The notes beneath the pieces were generated by a model. It did not search any database, was not told where the DNA came from, and saw only the letters and a program-made list of their open reading frames with translations. The position numbers and the translations under genes are program-made. This document shows positions 1 to 6,852 of a stretch of DNA of 10,178 bases, one piece after another. Positions within the stretch are counted from its first letter, which is position 1. The number at the start of each line of letters is the position of its first letter. Source of the stretch: Planctomycetota bacterium (GTDB lineage: Bacteria > Planctomycetota > MHYJ01 > JACQXL01); contig JACQXL010000079.1 of assembly GCA_016208805.1 (NCBI GenBank), positions 1 to 10,178 of the forward strand, read 5' to 3'.

Positions 1-158
1 CCCTGACGGGTTCTCAGAGCGAGAACCCGGAACGGGTAGTTGGCAGTAATTCTCCCGCTCTTTGCGAGTCAAAGAGCGGGGTCAAACTGACACACTATGA
101 AAAGGGACATCCGCCTTTATTGCCAGGATATACTTGGAAGCATTTCCGCAAATGTCCC
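1..158. repeat. Intergenic hairpin cluster at left edge
   Basis: No gene is visible in positions 1-258. Three inverted repeats are readable here. GGGTTCTC (8-15) pairs with GAGAACCC (21-28) around a 5-nt loop. CCCGCTCTTT (54-63) pairs with AAAGAGCGGG (71-80) around a 7-nt loop. GGGACAT (104-110) pairs with ATGTCCC (152-158) at longer range. None is followed by a clear T-run, so they are not obvious intrinsic terminators. The second hairpin shares 16 bp, in inverted orientation, with 7114-7129 in the transposase decay zone. GGAACGGGTA (29-38) resembles the minisatellite unit at 7462-7615. The stretch therefore looks like a relative of the accessory material at 7.1-7.6 kb. Confidence 0.6.
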
Positions 159-162
159 CCTT

Positions 163-227
163 GTCATTGCGAGGGCGAAGCCCGTGGCAATCTCACTGGG
201 ATTGCTTCGCCTACGGCTCGCAATGAC
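163..227. repeat. Palindromic GTCATTGCGAG intergenic repeat
   Basis: GTCATTGCGAG (163-173) is the perfect reverse complement of CTCGCAATGAC (217-227). Inside it GGCGAAG (174-180) pairs with CTTCGCC (205-211), leaving the bulge TACGG (212-216), and GCAATC (187-192) can pair with GATTGC (200-205). The whole folds into one long imperfect hairpin. Palindromes with GTCATTGCGAG ends and GCAATC/GATTGC cores are dispersed, non-autonomous intergenic repeats in many environmental bacterial genomes (recalled family pattern, not searched here). It carries no coding capacity and lies about 110 bp upstream of the next gene's start. Confidence 0.75.
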
Positions 228-316
228 CTCTCGGTTTGGTAGTTAAAACATTAATGAGGTGATTATCATTAATAATAGAGGGAGAAAAGGCCTAACAAAC
301 CGGAGGACGCCCCATT

Positions 317-427
317 ACCACAAAGGACACAAAGAGATGAAGCGGAAAGATATTTTCTGGGTACTACTTTTAACCTTTGTGGTCTTTGCCACGTCATACC
401 GACATGGTGTGATGTCTTTGTGGTTAA
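317..427. repeat. ACCACAAAG-family repeats overlapping a gene start
   Basis: ACCACAAAGG (317-326) is perfectly inverted at 374-383 (CCTTTGTGGT), and a further partial inverted copy, GTCTTTGTGGTTAA, lies at 414-427. The left copy provides the ribosome binding site of the gene starting at 337. The two right copies are inside its signal-peptide coding region. The same ACCACAAAG core recurs at 1625-1633 just after that gene's stop. Confidence 0.6.
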
Positions 428-1620
428 ATGCATTCGCCGTAGAGCCAGCCAAGGTCGGCGAGGTTGGTAAACTCCACGACCAGTCGGCCACGATTACCAA
501 ACTACTTGAAGCGATGGAGTCAACCGACAATGTCATTCGCGTCCACGCCTTTGAGGAACTGGTCAATATCGGACTGCCGGTGATTCCGTTCATCGTCAAT
601 CACCTCAAGGACAAAAGCGTCTATGTGGAACTGACCCGCCGGATAATGGCCCAACAGGGCCTGACATCGGCGATGGTAGAGCAGGAACTCAAATCCGCAC
701 CGTCCGTGACCGACCTCAAGATTGACCGCGATGCGCTGGAAAAATACTTCTACGGCCGCTACCTGGATGCACTCCGACTCTTCCAGCAGGAGAAATACGA
801 GGACGCCAAACGGCTGACTGATACAATTCTCTATCTGGAGGAACGACTGGCCATCAAGGATAAACTCAAGGCCCTGCACGTCCAGTGCGACGAGAAAATA
901 CTCCAGGAAACTATTCTCAAGACCGAACTGGTTGCCGCCAAGGCCATCTACGAGACCGGCGACCCGGTTACGATGACCCTCCGGCTGACCAATGCCACCA
1001 TCCAGCCGATGGAATTACTGCTCGGCCCGAATAATCCGGTGGTTCTGTATATCACCCTGACCACTTATGACCCGTTCGGGAACTATAACTCGGTCAGCCG
1101 GATGGATGAATTCGCTCCGGGCGCGGACACGCTCAAGTTCAACCCCAGAGAGACAAAGACCTTCCCGCTGGTCATAGATACCAAGCCGGACGGACGGCCC
1201 GGAACGTATTACCGAATCTACCAGATACGGGCCGAAATCAGGCCGCGCCAACTCACCAATATAGAGGCCGCGGCCAAACTCGGTACGACCGAGATATTCC
1301 GGAAGATTTCATCGCCGGAAGTGACGCTCAAATTCTTCCCGCCCGATGTCGGGCCGGTGCTCAAAGACCCGCTCGGGGCGCTCCAGCAGGCCCTGGCCGG
1401 CGGCGTCCCGATTGACGTGTTCCTGTGCGCAATGCTGATACCGGACAAAGACAAAGACAAAGCAATGGAATACATCTTCAATAAACTCCAGAACGAGAAA
1501 GATGAAACACTCAAAAAATGCTTGCTTAATTGCCTGAAACATATTACTAATCTACCATTTGAACTGGACGAGAAATCCTGGAAAGATTGGTGGAAAACAA
1601 AGACGAAGGGAAACCATTAA
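337..1620 (+). CDS. Secreted HEAT-repeat / beta-sandwich protein, function unknown
   Basis: This 427-residue protein carries an N-terminal export signal. After MKRKD comes a hydrophobic stretch (about residues 6-20) and a possible signal peptidase site after AFA (residue 34), so it is probably periplasmic or secreted. Residues 45-105 form amphipathic helices like a HEAT repeat (AFEELVNIGLPVIPFIVNHL). Residues 135-175 look like a TPR-type helical pair. Residues 190-335 are beta-rich, with YETGDPVTMTLRLTNAT resembling BsuPI-like or Ig-like sandwiches. The C-terminus is helical and ends in KSWKDWWK, an ending common in HEAT proteins of this type. I chose ATG 337 because AAAGGA (322-327) lies about 9 nt upstream and the signal peptide then starts cleanly; an upstream GTG at 259 would add 26 charged residues of repeat-derived sequence. 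No catalytic motif is visible, and a scaffold or binding role is only an inference. Confidence 0.8.
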   Translation: MKRKDIFWVLLLTFVVFATSYRHGVMSLWLNAFAVEPAKVGEVGKLHDQSATITKLLEAMESTDNVIRVHAFEELVNIGLPVIPFIVNHLKDKSVYVELTRRIMAQQGLTSAMVEQELKSAPSVTDLKIDRDALEKYFYGRYLDALRLFQQEKYEDAKRLTDTILYLEERLAIKDKLKALHVQCDEKILQETILKTELVAAKAIYETGDPVTMTLRLTNATIQPMELLLGPNNPVVLYITLTTYDPFGNYNSVSRMDEFAPGADTLKFNPRETKTFPLVIDTKPDGRPGTYYRIYQIRAEIRPRQLTNIEAAAKLGTTEIFRKISSPEVTLKFFPPDVGPVLKDPLGALQQALAGGVPIDVFLCAMLIPDKDKDKAMEYIFNKLQNEKDETLKKCLLNCLKHITNLPFELDEKSWKDWWKTKTKGNH

Positions 1621-1623
1621 CCT

Positions 1624-1650
1624 TACCACAAAGACACCAAGAACACAAAA
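1624..1650. repeat. 9-bp-periodic ACCACAAAGACACCAAG repeat
   Basis: Immediately after the TAA of the HEAT gene comes an imperfect direct repeat of roughly 9-bp period (ACAAAGACAC, CAAGAACAC, AAAAC). It matches the simple sequence found at 317-336 and belongs to the same style as those at 2945-2975, 7641-7680 and 7915-7935. Confidence 0.55.
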
Positions 1651-1674
1651 CCTCTCGTATGGGGAAGACTTATT

Positions 1675-1756
1675 CCCCTCTTGAGAGGGGTAGGGGTGTG
1701 TAAACAATTCCGTCTTGACACACCCCTAAATCCCCTCTTGATAGAGGGGACTTTTT
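1675..1756 (+). promoter_or_regulatory. Three-hairpin repeat forming the tyrS leader
   Basis: Three adjacent stems are visible. Stem A is CCCCTC (1675-1680) with GAGGGG (1685-1690). Stem B is an 11-bp perfect pairing of 1691-1701 with 1718-1728 around a 16-nt loop. Stem C is an 8-bp perfect stem, TCCCCTCT (1731-1738) with AGAGGGGA (1743-1750), loop TGAT, followed by C and five Ts. Stems A and C are also roughly inverted copies of each other, so the unit looks like a palindromic mobile repeat. Stem C plus the T-run has intrinsic-terminator shape and may end the upstream HEAT transcript. It also contains GAGGGG (1744-1749), the only plausible Shine-Dalgarno site for the tyrS ATG at 1757. No T-box sequence is seen. 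The regulatory role is inferred. Confidence 0.6.
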
Positions 1757-2956
1757 ATGAAAGACGTAGCCCAACAACTTGAGATAATCAAACGCGGCAC
1801 GGTGGCGATTTATTCCGAATCGGAACTGAAAGAACGTCTGACTAAATCCAAACCGCTGGTGGTGAAACTGGGCGTTGACCCGACCGCGCCGGATATCCAT
1901 CTGGGACATACGGTCACGCTCCGGAAACTGCGTCAGTTCCAGGACCTGGGACACCAGGCGGTTCTTATCATCGGCGATTTCACCACGCTTATCGGCGACC
2001 CGTCCGGCCGGGACAAGACCCGCCCGCAACTGGCCACCGAGGATATTGAACGCAACGCCAAGACCTACTTTGACCATGTCGGCAAGGTGCTCAATCTCAA
2101 TACACTCAAGATTGTCCGTAACAGCACATGGCTGAGTAAACTGACATTCCTGGACATCATCAAACTGGCCGCCCAGGTAACCGTGGCCCGGTCTATTGAG
2201 CGCGACGATTTCGCCCAGCGGCTGGCCAATAAGACCCCTATCGGACTGCACGAACTGCTCTATCCGCTGATGCAGGGCTACGACTCGGTGGCTATCAATG
2301 CCGACGTGGAGCTTGGCGGGAATGACCAGACCTTCAACCTGCTGGTCGGCCGTGATTTGCAGAAGTCGGCCGGACAGCCCCAACAGATTGCCGTCACGTT
2401 ACCGATGCTGGTCGGGCTGGACGGGACGGATAAGATGAGCAAATCCTTGGGCAACTATATCGGCGTGACGGATGCGCCGGATGATATGTTCGGCAAGGTG
2501 ATGTCCATACCGGACAAACTGATGAAGGACTGGTTTATCCTGCTGACCGAGGTGCCGGCCGTAGAAGTAGAAACGCTCTGTTCCGGGAAAACCCATCCGC
2601 GCGATGCCAAGGTCCGGCTGGCCAAGGAGATAGTCACATTCTACCACACCGCCGCGGATGCGGAGTCCGCGGCCCAGCGGTTTGACGCGGTATTCTCACG
2701 CAAGGAGATACCGGATGATATCAAAGAAGTCCCTGTGCCGGAGCCGAAAATCTGGCCGCCCAAACTGATTGTCCTGTGCGGCGCGGCCAAGAGCAATAAC
2801 GAGGCCAAACGGCTGATTGAACAGGGCGGCGTAACCATTGACGGCGTCAAACTCACCGACCCGGACAGCCACATTGAAGTCAAAGACGGCCAGGTCCTCA
2901 AGGTCGGCAAGAAGAACCGGTTCTACCGGCTCAGGGTAAATTACAACCACAAATGA
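1757..2956 (+). CDS. tyrS: Tyrosine--tRNA ligase (KMSKS-type)
   Basis: Cytoplasmic class I aminoacyl-tRNA synthetase that activates tyrosine with ATP and loads it onto tRNA-Tyr. The 399-residue length is normal for the family. The HIGH-type signature is HLGH (residues 48-51, within DPTAPDIHLGH). The tyrosine-site segment ELGGNDQ is at 185-191, and the signature KMSKS at 226-230 (DGTDKMSKSLGN) places it in the TyrZ-like branch rather than the KFGKT branch. An S4 RNA-binding domain occupies roughly 333-395 (AKRLIEQGGVTIDG...KVGKKNRFYRL). ATG 1757 fits the family N-terminus (QLEIIKRGTV) and has GAGGGG 7 nt upstream. The last residues, NYNHK, and the stop lie in a repeat-like ACCACAAATGAACACGG tract, so the original end was probably a few codons different. 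It is flanked by unrelated secreted-protein genes and is probably transcribed alone. Confidence 0.97.
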   Translation: MKDVAQQLEIIKRGTVAIYSESELKERLTKSKPLVVKLGVDPTAPDIHLGHTVTLRKLRQFQDLGHQAVLIIGDFTTLIGDPSGRDKTRPQLATEDIERNAKTYFDHVGKVLNLNTLKIVRNSTWLSKLTFLDIIKLAAQVTVARSIERDDFAQRLANKTPIGLHELLYPLMQGYDSVAINADVELGGNDQTFNLLVGRDLQKSAGQPQQIAVTLPMLVGLDGTDKMSKSLGNYIGVTDAPDDMFGKVMSIPDKLMKDWFILLTEVPAVEVETLCSGKTHPRDAKVRLAKEIVTFYHTAADAESAAQRFDAVFSRKEIPDDIKEVPVPEPKIWPPKLIVLCGAAKSNNEAKRLIEQGGVTIDGVKLTDPDSHIEVKDGQVLKVGKKNRFYRLRVNYNHK

Positions 2957-2975
2957 ACACGGATGGACTCCGATG
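2945..2975. repeat. 10-bp-periodic repeat at the tyrS 3' end
   Basis: ACCACAAATGAACACGGAT followed by GGACTCCGAT forms a degenerate direct repeat of about 10 bp (GAACACGGAT / GGACTCCGAT). It overlaps the last codons and the TGA stop of tyrS (2954-2956). Similar simple repeats occur at other gene ends in this window. Confidence 0.5.
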
Positions 2976-3026
2976 TGGCGCCCCCCGCTGAAGCGTGATG
3001 GTGCGTTAATAGTTACGCAGTGTTAC

Positions 3027-3055
3027 TTGACAAGGCACTGGTGATTTGGTAATCT
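3027..3055 (+). promoter_or_regulatory. Putative sigma-70 promoter for the large secreted-protein gene
   Basis: A consensus -35 hexamer TTGACA (3027-3032) is followed after 17 bp by TAATCT (3050-3055), a weak -10. It lies about 45 bp upstream of the ATG at 3099. Assignment is from spacing and hexamer match only. Confidence 0.4.
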
Positions 3056-3098
3056 CAAGTTAATTAGGGAGTAGTGAAGCAAAAAGGAGAAAGAATAT

Positions 3099-3707
3099 AT
3101 GCGTAAAACAAAATGGATTATTGGCGTATTATTGGTCAGCCTAATCCTTACCGGTTATGGCTCTTTTGCTATATCTGAAGGAGTCAGTGGTCGGGTGTTT
3201 GATAGCGCGACCGGCAATGTGATTAGCGGTGCGGTAGTAACATTAATCGCGCTGGATGGCGGGGCAATCACCCCTACGCCGCCGTCCGATACCACCGGCG
3301 CCAATCCACAGACCGTCAGTTTTAATGGTTTCTCCTGGCTTACCGAAACCGGCAAAGAGTATCAGTTAAACGTATCCGCCGCCGGTTACAAGTTCCCGAC
3401 CGCCCAAACCACCTGGCAATTGGACTGGACAAGCAAAGGATTTACAGATACTTCATCAGCCGATGCGTTCCGCGGCTGGCGCTGGACCCAACCGGCGGGC
3501 AGTATAACTGTAGATATCCCGCTTGACCCGCCGTATTTTTACCTAAAAGCAGATACCACCGGTGAAGAGACATTTACCCCAAGCCAGACCAAGACCATCA
3601 CGCATCACATCTATTGGGACGAAGGCGCGGTTCCGCCCGGGCCAGTCCGGCCCGGGTTATATTGTCAGCACGCACTGGTATTTCTTTTATGGCGAGCCGC
3701 CGGTTAA
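3099..3707 (+). CDS. Secreted multidomain protein, N-terminal part (frameshifted)
   Basis: Start ATG 3099 has a strong AAGGAGA (3084-3090) 8 nt upstream. Residues 1-24 are a signal peptide (KTK, then a hydrophobic core, cleavage likely after SFA). Residues 28-90 read as a carboxypeptidase-regulatory-like or transthyretin-type beta domain (GVSGRVFDSATGNVISGAVV...LNVSAAGYKF). A second beta-rich segment follows up to ITHHIYWDEGAVPPG. The reading frame makes sense only to about position 3641. The 22 residues after that (ending FLLWRAAG) are out of frame. Dropping one base near 3642 joins it to the next frame as ...AVPPG-QSGPGYIVSTHWYFFYG, giving a single protein of 836 residues (3099-5610). The break sits in the GC-rich hairpin 3636-3656, so it is either a sequencing or assembly error or a recent mutation. 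Treat this entry and the next as one gene. Confidence 0.8.
   Translation: MRKTKWIIGVLLVSLILTGYGSFAISEGVSGRVFDSATGNVISGAVVTLIALDGGAITPTPPSDTTGANPQTVSFNGFSWLTETGKEYQLNVSAAGYKFPTAQTTWQLDWTSKGFTDTSSADAFRGWRWTQPAGSITVDIPLDPPYFYLKADTTGEETFTPSQTKTITHHIYWDEGAVPPGPVRPGLYCQHALVFLLWRAAG
3636..3656. other. GC-rich hairpin at the frameshift site
   Basis: CCCGGGCC (3636-3643) is the perfect reverse complement of GGCCCGGG (3649-3656), separated by AGTCC. The frame change between the two halves of the secreted-protein gene maps within this structure. Such stems cause base-call compressions and polymerase slippage. No classic slippery heptamer is seen, so programmed frameshifting is not favoured. Confidence 0.75.
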
Positions 3708-5610
3708 TGACCCAACTCAGGTGGCTTATAGCGTAACCTTCCGGGCCAAGCCGGTCGGCGGCACGACCAACCTGAATTACAGCATTATCGGCAACCAGTT
3801 CCTGACCGGCCGGGCGATGCGGATTATCCGGGTGCCGGCTAAAATCCGGTTACTGCCCAAAGCCCCGTCAAACTTATCGGCACTGCCTAATTCTTCATCA
3901 GAGATTTTACTCTCCTGGCAGGATAATTCGGATAATGAAAAAGGGTTTATAGTGGAACGCAAAACCGGGTTAAATGGAACTTATGCAGAATATATGTTTG
4001 TTAGTCCGGTAGTACTTACACCCGCACCATCAATGGTATATATCCCTGATACAGACCTTTTAGCGGACACGACCTATTATTACCGGGTCAAGGCCTATAA
4101 CGAGGCCGGCAATAGCGGATATTCTAATGAGGCCAATGCCACGACCCTTTTAGAGACGCCGACCGGTTTGACCGCCACGGCAGTTTCTATCTCGCAGATA
4201 AATGAGGCGCCCGGTTTTAAGCCGATTGCCACGGTTGGCCAGAATATAACCACCTTCTCCGACAATAACCTTTCCGTAGTGACCCATTATGAATACCGGG
4301 TAAAGGCATATAGACAGACCAACTCCAGTTACTCATCCGAGTCAGCCGGGGCGGTTACTCATCCACTCACTGTAGAATATCTGACGGATTTGGTCACGCA
4401 GTATTACCAGCAAGGGCAGATAATTAATTATGGAGTTTATCAATCATTGCTGGCCAAATTGTCTGCGGCACAGCAATCAGCCAATGACGGTAACTTAACG
4501 ACTTATACGAACCAACTTAATGCGTTGATTAATCAATTAGCGGCCCAGAGCGGCAAACAGATTACCGCTCAGGCCGCCGCAACCTTAAACCAGTTGACCC
4601 AGTCAACACAACAACCTGGGGTGAAAATAGAACACCTTGCCCCTAAAGACAGGATGGACAAACCCGTCCCTCAGACATCCATCCCTTATATTCCGGAAGC
4701 ATTTACGATGACATATCAGGCGACTATTACTGCAACCAATATAAGCGGAAGTTATAGTTGGGTAGTCAGTTCGTCTGATATCAGTAAAGTAACGAGTACC
4801 GGCCCTTTATCAGGGACGATTACGCCGGGGGCGAAGGCGCCAGCCATTGATGTCTATCTCTCATCTACGGATACGGTTAGATTAGACTTTGTCTTTACCC
4901 CGACCACGACCAACGAAGCGCCTATTTCCGCCACCCATTCCGCTGAAGGAGTACGAACAGGATTTGCAAAAAATTTCCTTTATCCTTCTATTGACAGAGT
5001 GGTTGCTGTAACAATTACCGATTTAGTTGAGACATCTACTCATTTTGGGTGTAGGTCTGATGTTACTATTAGCACTACCGGCTATGCCGCAGATTGGAAA
5101 TTGGGCTATCTCCAGAATGTTATGTCATCTACAGCAATCGCTACATATCATCCACCGGTAACGCCAACTACAATGTTTATTAAGGAAAGCGATTTATCTG
5201 CGCTTGACAACCTGACTCATGATGTCCCGGATATTGAAGGGGTCAAACCTTTTACCTCAACAGGCCAATTATTAATAGTATTTCATAGTGACATTATCGT
5301 CCTTGGGGTTCCCAGACAAAAAGATGGGGTTTTCATAGAAAGAATAGACTCCCGCGACCATATCATTACCTGGTTAATTGCCAGGAATATCCGAACGGGC
5401 GAAATTAGATATCTACACTGGTGGGAATGGGTGATTTCCTACACGGTTAAGTTTGATACAGAAGGCAATTATTTAGTAGAGGGATATACTTTGTCCGAGG
5501 GGAAACCAACCAGAGAGGGTGCCGGGAAGGGGCAATGGCCGCCTACCCCAAAAGGAACACCAAATCTTAATCCGCCACTCGCTAATGACCTGTGGGAAGA
5601 AATAAAATAA
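3643..5610 (+). CDS. Secreted multidomain protein, C-terminal part: FN3, FIMAH-like and unknown tail
   Basis: This continues the preceding entry; numbers below refer to the joined 836-residue protein. Residues 252-351 are a fibronectin type III domain (PSNLSALPNSSSEILLSWQDN...TYYYRVKAYNEAGNSGYSNE). Residues 352-420 are a second FN3 that lacks the central strands: SISQIN runs straight into EAPGFKPIATVG where a WTDNS-like segment is expected. Residues 426-500 match the FIMAH-type pattern (LTDLVTQYYQQGQI...YQSLLAKLSAA...NQLNALINQLAAQSGKQI). FIMAH regions usually end a protein, but here about 330 residues of unrecognised, mostly beta-rich sequence follow, ending in RYLHWWEWVISYTVKFDTEG and a Gly/Pro-rich tail. 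That portion is AT-richer than the start of the gene. The same frame is open from a GTG at 3562, but the stretch before 3643 is a shadow. The role is likely extracellular binding or adhesion, by inference. Confidence 0.8.
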   Translation, partial: QSGPGYIVSTHWYFFYGEPPVNDPTQVAYSVTFRAKPVGGTTNLNYSIIGNQFLTGRAMRIIRVPAKIRLLPKAPSNLSALPNSSSEILLSWQDNSDNEKGFIVERKTGLNGTYAEYMFVSPVVLTPAPSMVYIPDTDLLADTTYYYRVKAYNEAGNSGYSNEANATTLLETPTGLTATAVSISQINEAPGFKPIATVGQNITTFSDNNLSVVTHYEYRVKAYRQTNSSYSSESAGAVTHPLTVEYLTDLVTQYYQQGQIINYGVYQSLLAKLSAAQQSANDGNLTTYTNQLNALINQLAAQSGKQITAQAAATLNQLTQSTQQPGVKIEHLAPKDRMDKPVPQTSIPYIPEAFTMTYQATITATNISGSYSWVVSSSDISKVTSTGPLSGTITPGAKAPAIDVYLSSTDTVRLDFVFTPTTTNEAPISATHSAEGVRTGFAKNFLYPSIDRVVAVTITDLVETSTHFGCRSDVTISTTGYAADWKLGYLQNVMSSTAIATYHPPVTPTTMFIKESDLSALDNLTHDVPDIEGVKPFTSTGQLLIVFHSDIIVLGVPRQKDGVFIERIDSRDHIITWLIARNIRTGEIRYLHWWEWVISYTVKFDTEGNYLVEGYTLSEGKPTREGAGKGQWPPTPKGTPNLNPPLANDLWEEIK

Positions 5611-5613
5611 ATT

Positions 5614-6774
5614 ATGAAACCATTTTTTGCTGCAGTTGTTATAAGCATTATTCTTGCCGGCATTCTCATTATTGGATGCAACCGACAGAATACATCTCCT
5701 CTTAAGGATGACTGGCATCAGGATTTTACGACATTTGCAAAATATGACGATGCCTACTGGGTTCTATCGCGTTGCGCTTGGCAGGAGATAGATTACGCCA
5801 TAGAAGAGTCCGAATTCTGCGCCATTGCAGAAGTAACAATAACCAAAGATACTCATGATGATATGAAGCCCTACTATAAGAAAAAACCAATCTGGCAGCG
5901 AGAAGGCAAATTGAAAATTAAATCTCTTATTTACGGCAATCCTGAAACAGGAGAAATACCGTTTTCATATAAATATGGTCGTAGAACTCCCAAAACCCCC
6001 TGGTCATTTTTGCGTTCTCCGGACGACCCTGCCGGATGCGGGCTTACTCTTTATGCAGGCGGCCCAACATCAATCATCCTGGGTAAGGGAAAAGGCGAAA
6101 AGGTTACACTTCTAAGAGCCGTGGATGAGTCAGCCGGACTTATTTCATCGCAAGCGATTAAGGCAATGAAAGAATTAATGAATCTTGACCCCCGCGAATT
6201 TCAGGACCAACGCCAGAATTTACTGCTTCACTCCGGCAACCGCGAACTACTACTCCATCTCTTTATCAGGACGATGCGTAAAGGAAATATGGGCGATACC
6301 GTTGAGTTTATTAAAACACTCGCTTCTCAAGGACTGGACACGCCTGAACGCAGGTTTTTGGCCGATGGTATGGCGCTTTTTGTGCTCTGCGAGTTTAACA
6401 ATACTCCTTCCAATTTATATACCCTCCAGGAAAAAACTAACGATGCACAGCAGGAGATATTAATAGATATTGTTTCACAGGATTTATCCCGCGTAACAAA
6501 TCTGCCCGAAGGAATCAGGCATCTAAAATTAATGGGTTGGTTTTTTTATGTATTATTATCAATGCCTGAACCATATGACCTGCATAAGCAAGTAGAATCA
6601 GCATCATTTATTCCCTCTAAAGGAATTATGGATAAGGATGTTACTAAGTTGAAGGAACGACTTCGGCCAATCATCCTATCCCTTTCCGAGAAGTTCAAGA
6701 ACAATAAAGACTCTCCCGAATGGCGGAAGTGGGTCAATAAAATCTTCTCGGTGGAGATCCTAGTATCGGTGTGA
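5614..6774 (+). CDS. Lipoprotein of unknown function
   Basis: This is a 386-residue protein with a lipoprotein signal: a hydrophobic stretch (residues 4-20) followed by the lipobox IIGC, with Cys22 as the predicted lipidated residue. It should be anchored in a membrane facing the periplasm or outside. Residues 60-165 are beta-rich (FCAIAEVTITKD...GKLKIKSLIYG...CGLTLYAGG), reminiscent of small OB-like or secreted beta domains, but no family is recognised. Residues 175-386 are mostly helical and end in PEWRKWVNKIF, comparable to the tryptophan-rich ending of the HEAT protein at 337-1620. The ATG lies 3 nt after the stop of the large secreted protein, with only a weak purine-rich site (GGGAAGAA, around 5593-5601) inside the upstream gene. 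Operon membership and perhaps translational coupling are therefore likely. The gene is AT-rich compared with tyrS. A partner or accessory role to the upstream protein is inferred from position alone. Confidence 0.8.
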   Translation: MKPFFAAVVISIILAGILIIGCNRQNTSPLKDDWHQDFTTFAKYDDAYWVLSRCAWQEIDYAIEESEFCAIAEVTITKDTHDDMKPYYKKKPIWQREGKLKIKSLIYGNPETGEIPFSYKYGRRTPKTPWSFLRSPDDPAGCGLTLYAGGPTSIILGKGKGEKVTLLRAVDESAGLISSQAIKAMKELMNLDPREFQDQRQNLLLHSGNRELLLHLFIRTMRKGNMGDTVEFIKTLASQGLDTPERRFLADGMALFVLCEFNNTPSNLYTLQEKTNDAQQEILIDIVSQDLSRVTNLPEGIRHLKLMGWFFYVLLSMPEPYDLHKQVESASFIPSKGIMDKDVTKLKERLRPIILSLSEKFKNNKDSPEWRKWVNKIFSVEILVSV

Positions 6775-6782
6775 CTTATTAA

Positions 6783-6851
6783 ATAAGCGAACAACACCAC
6801 CGCGCTCAGACGGCGCTGAAGGAACTGGGTATAGACGAACCGGAGAATTAA
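6783..6851 (+). pseudogene. 3' remnant of an unidentified gene
   Basis: After the lipoprotein stop, the frame bounded by TAA 6780-6782 and TAA 6849-6851 reads as a protein-like C-terminal tail (SEQHHRAQTALKELG then IDEPEN). There is no start codon, and it ends one base before the ATG of the transposase fragment. The composition (Ala, Leu, Glu, GC-rich third positions) is more gene-like than the neighbouring AT-rich DNA. It may be the decayed 3' end of a gene deleted by rearrangement; 22 codons are too few to identify it. Confidence 0.35.
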
Positions 6852-6852
6852 T

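Noticed and set aside
259..336. Longer HEAT protein starting at GTG 259
   Set aside because: The extra 26 residues are charged, repeat-derived and precede a normal signal peptide; ATG 337 has a better ribosome binding site.
1621..1756. T-box riboswitch before tyrS
   Set aside because: The hairpins are palindromic-repeat-like, and no T-box (TGGNACCGCG-like) sequence or antiterminator layout can be found.
1670..2383. Long minus-strand frame (237 codons) opposite tyrS
   Set aside because: It lies fully antisense to a certain tyrS and the repeat before it, has no domain-like sequence, and is the expected shadow of GC-rich codon use.
3562..3642. Separate gene starting at the GTG at 3562
   Set aside because: The first ~27 codons are an out-of-frame reading of the upstream gene, there is no ribosome binding site, and the sequence becomes protein-like only after the hairpin.
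3630..3660. Programmed ribosomal frameshift
   Set aside because: No slippery heptamer or stop-codon-linked +1 site; a one-base indel in a hard-to-sequence hairpin is simpler.
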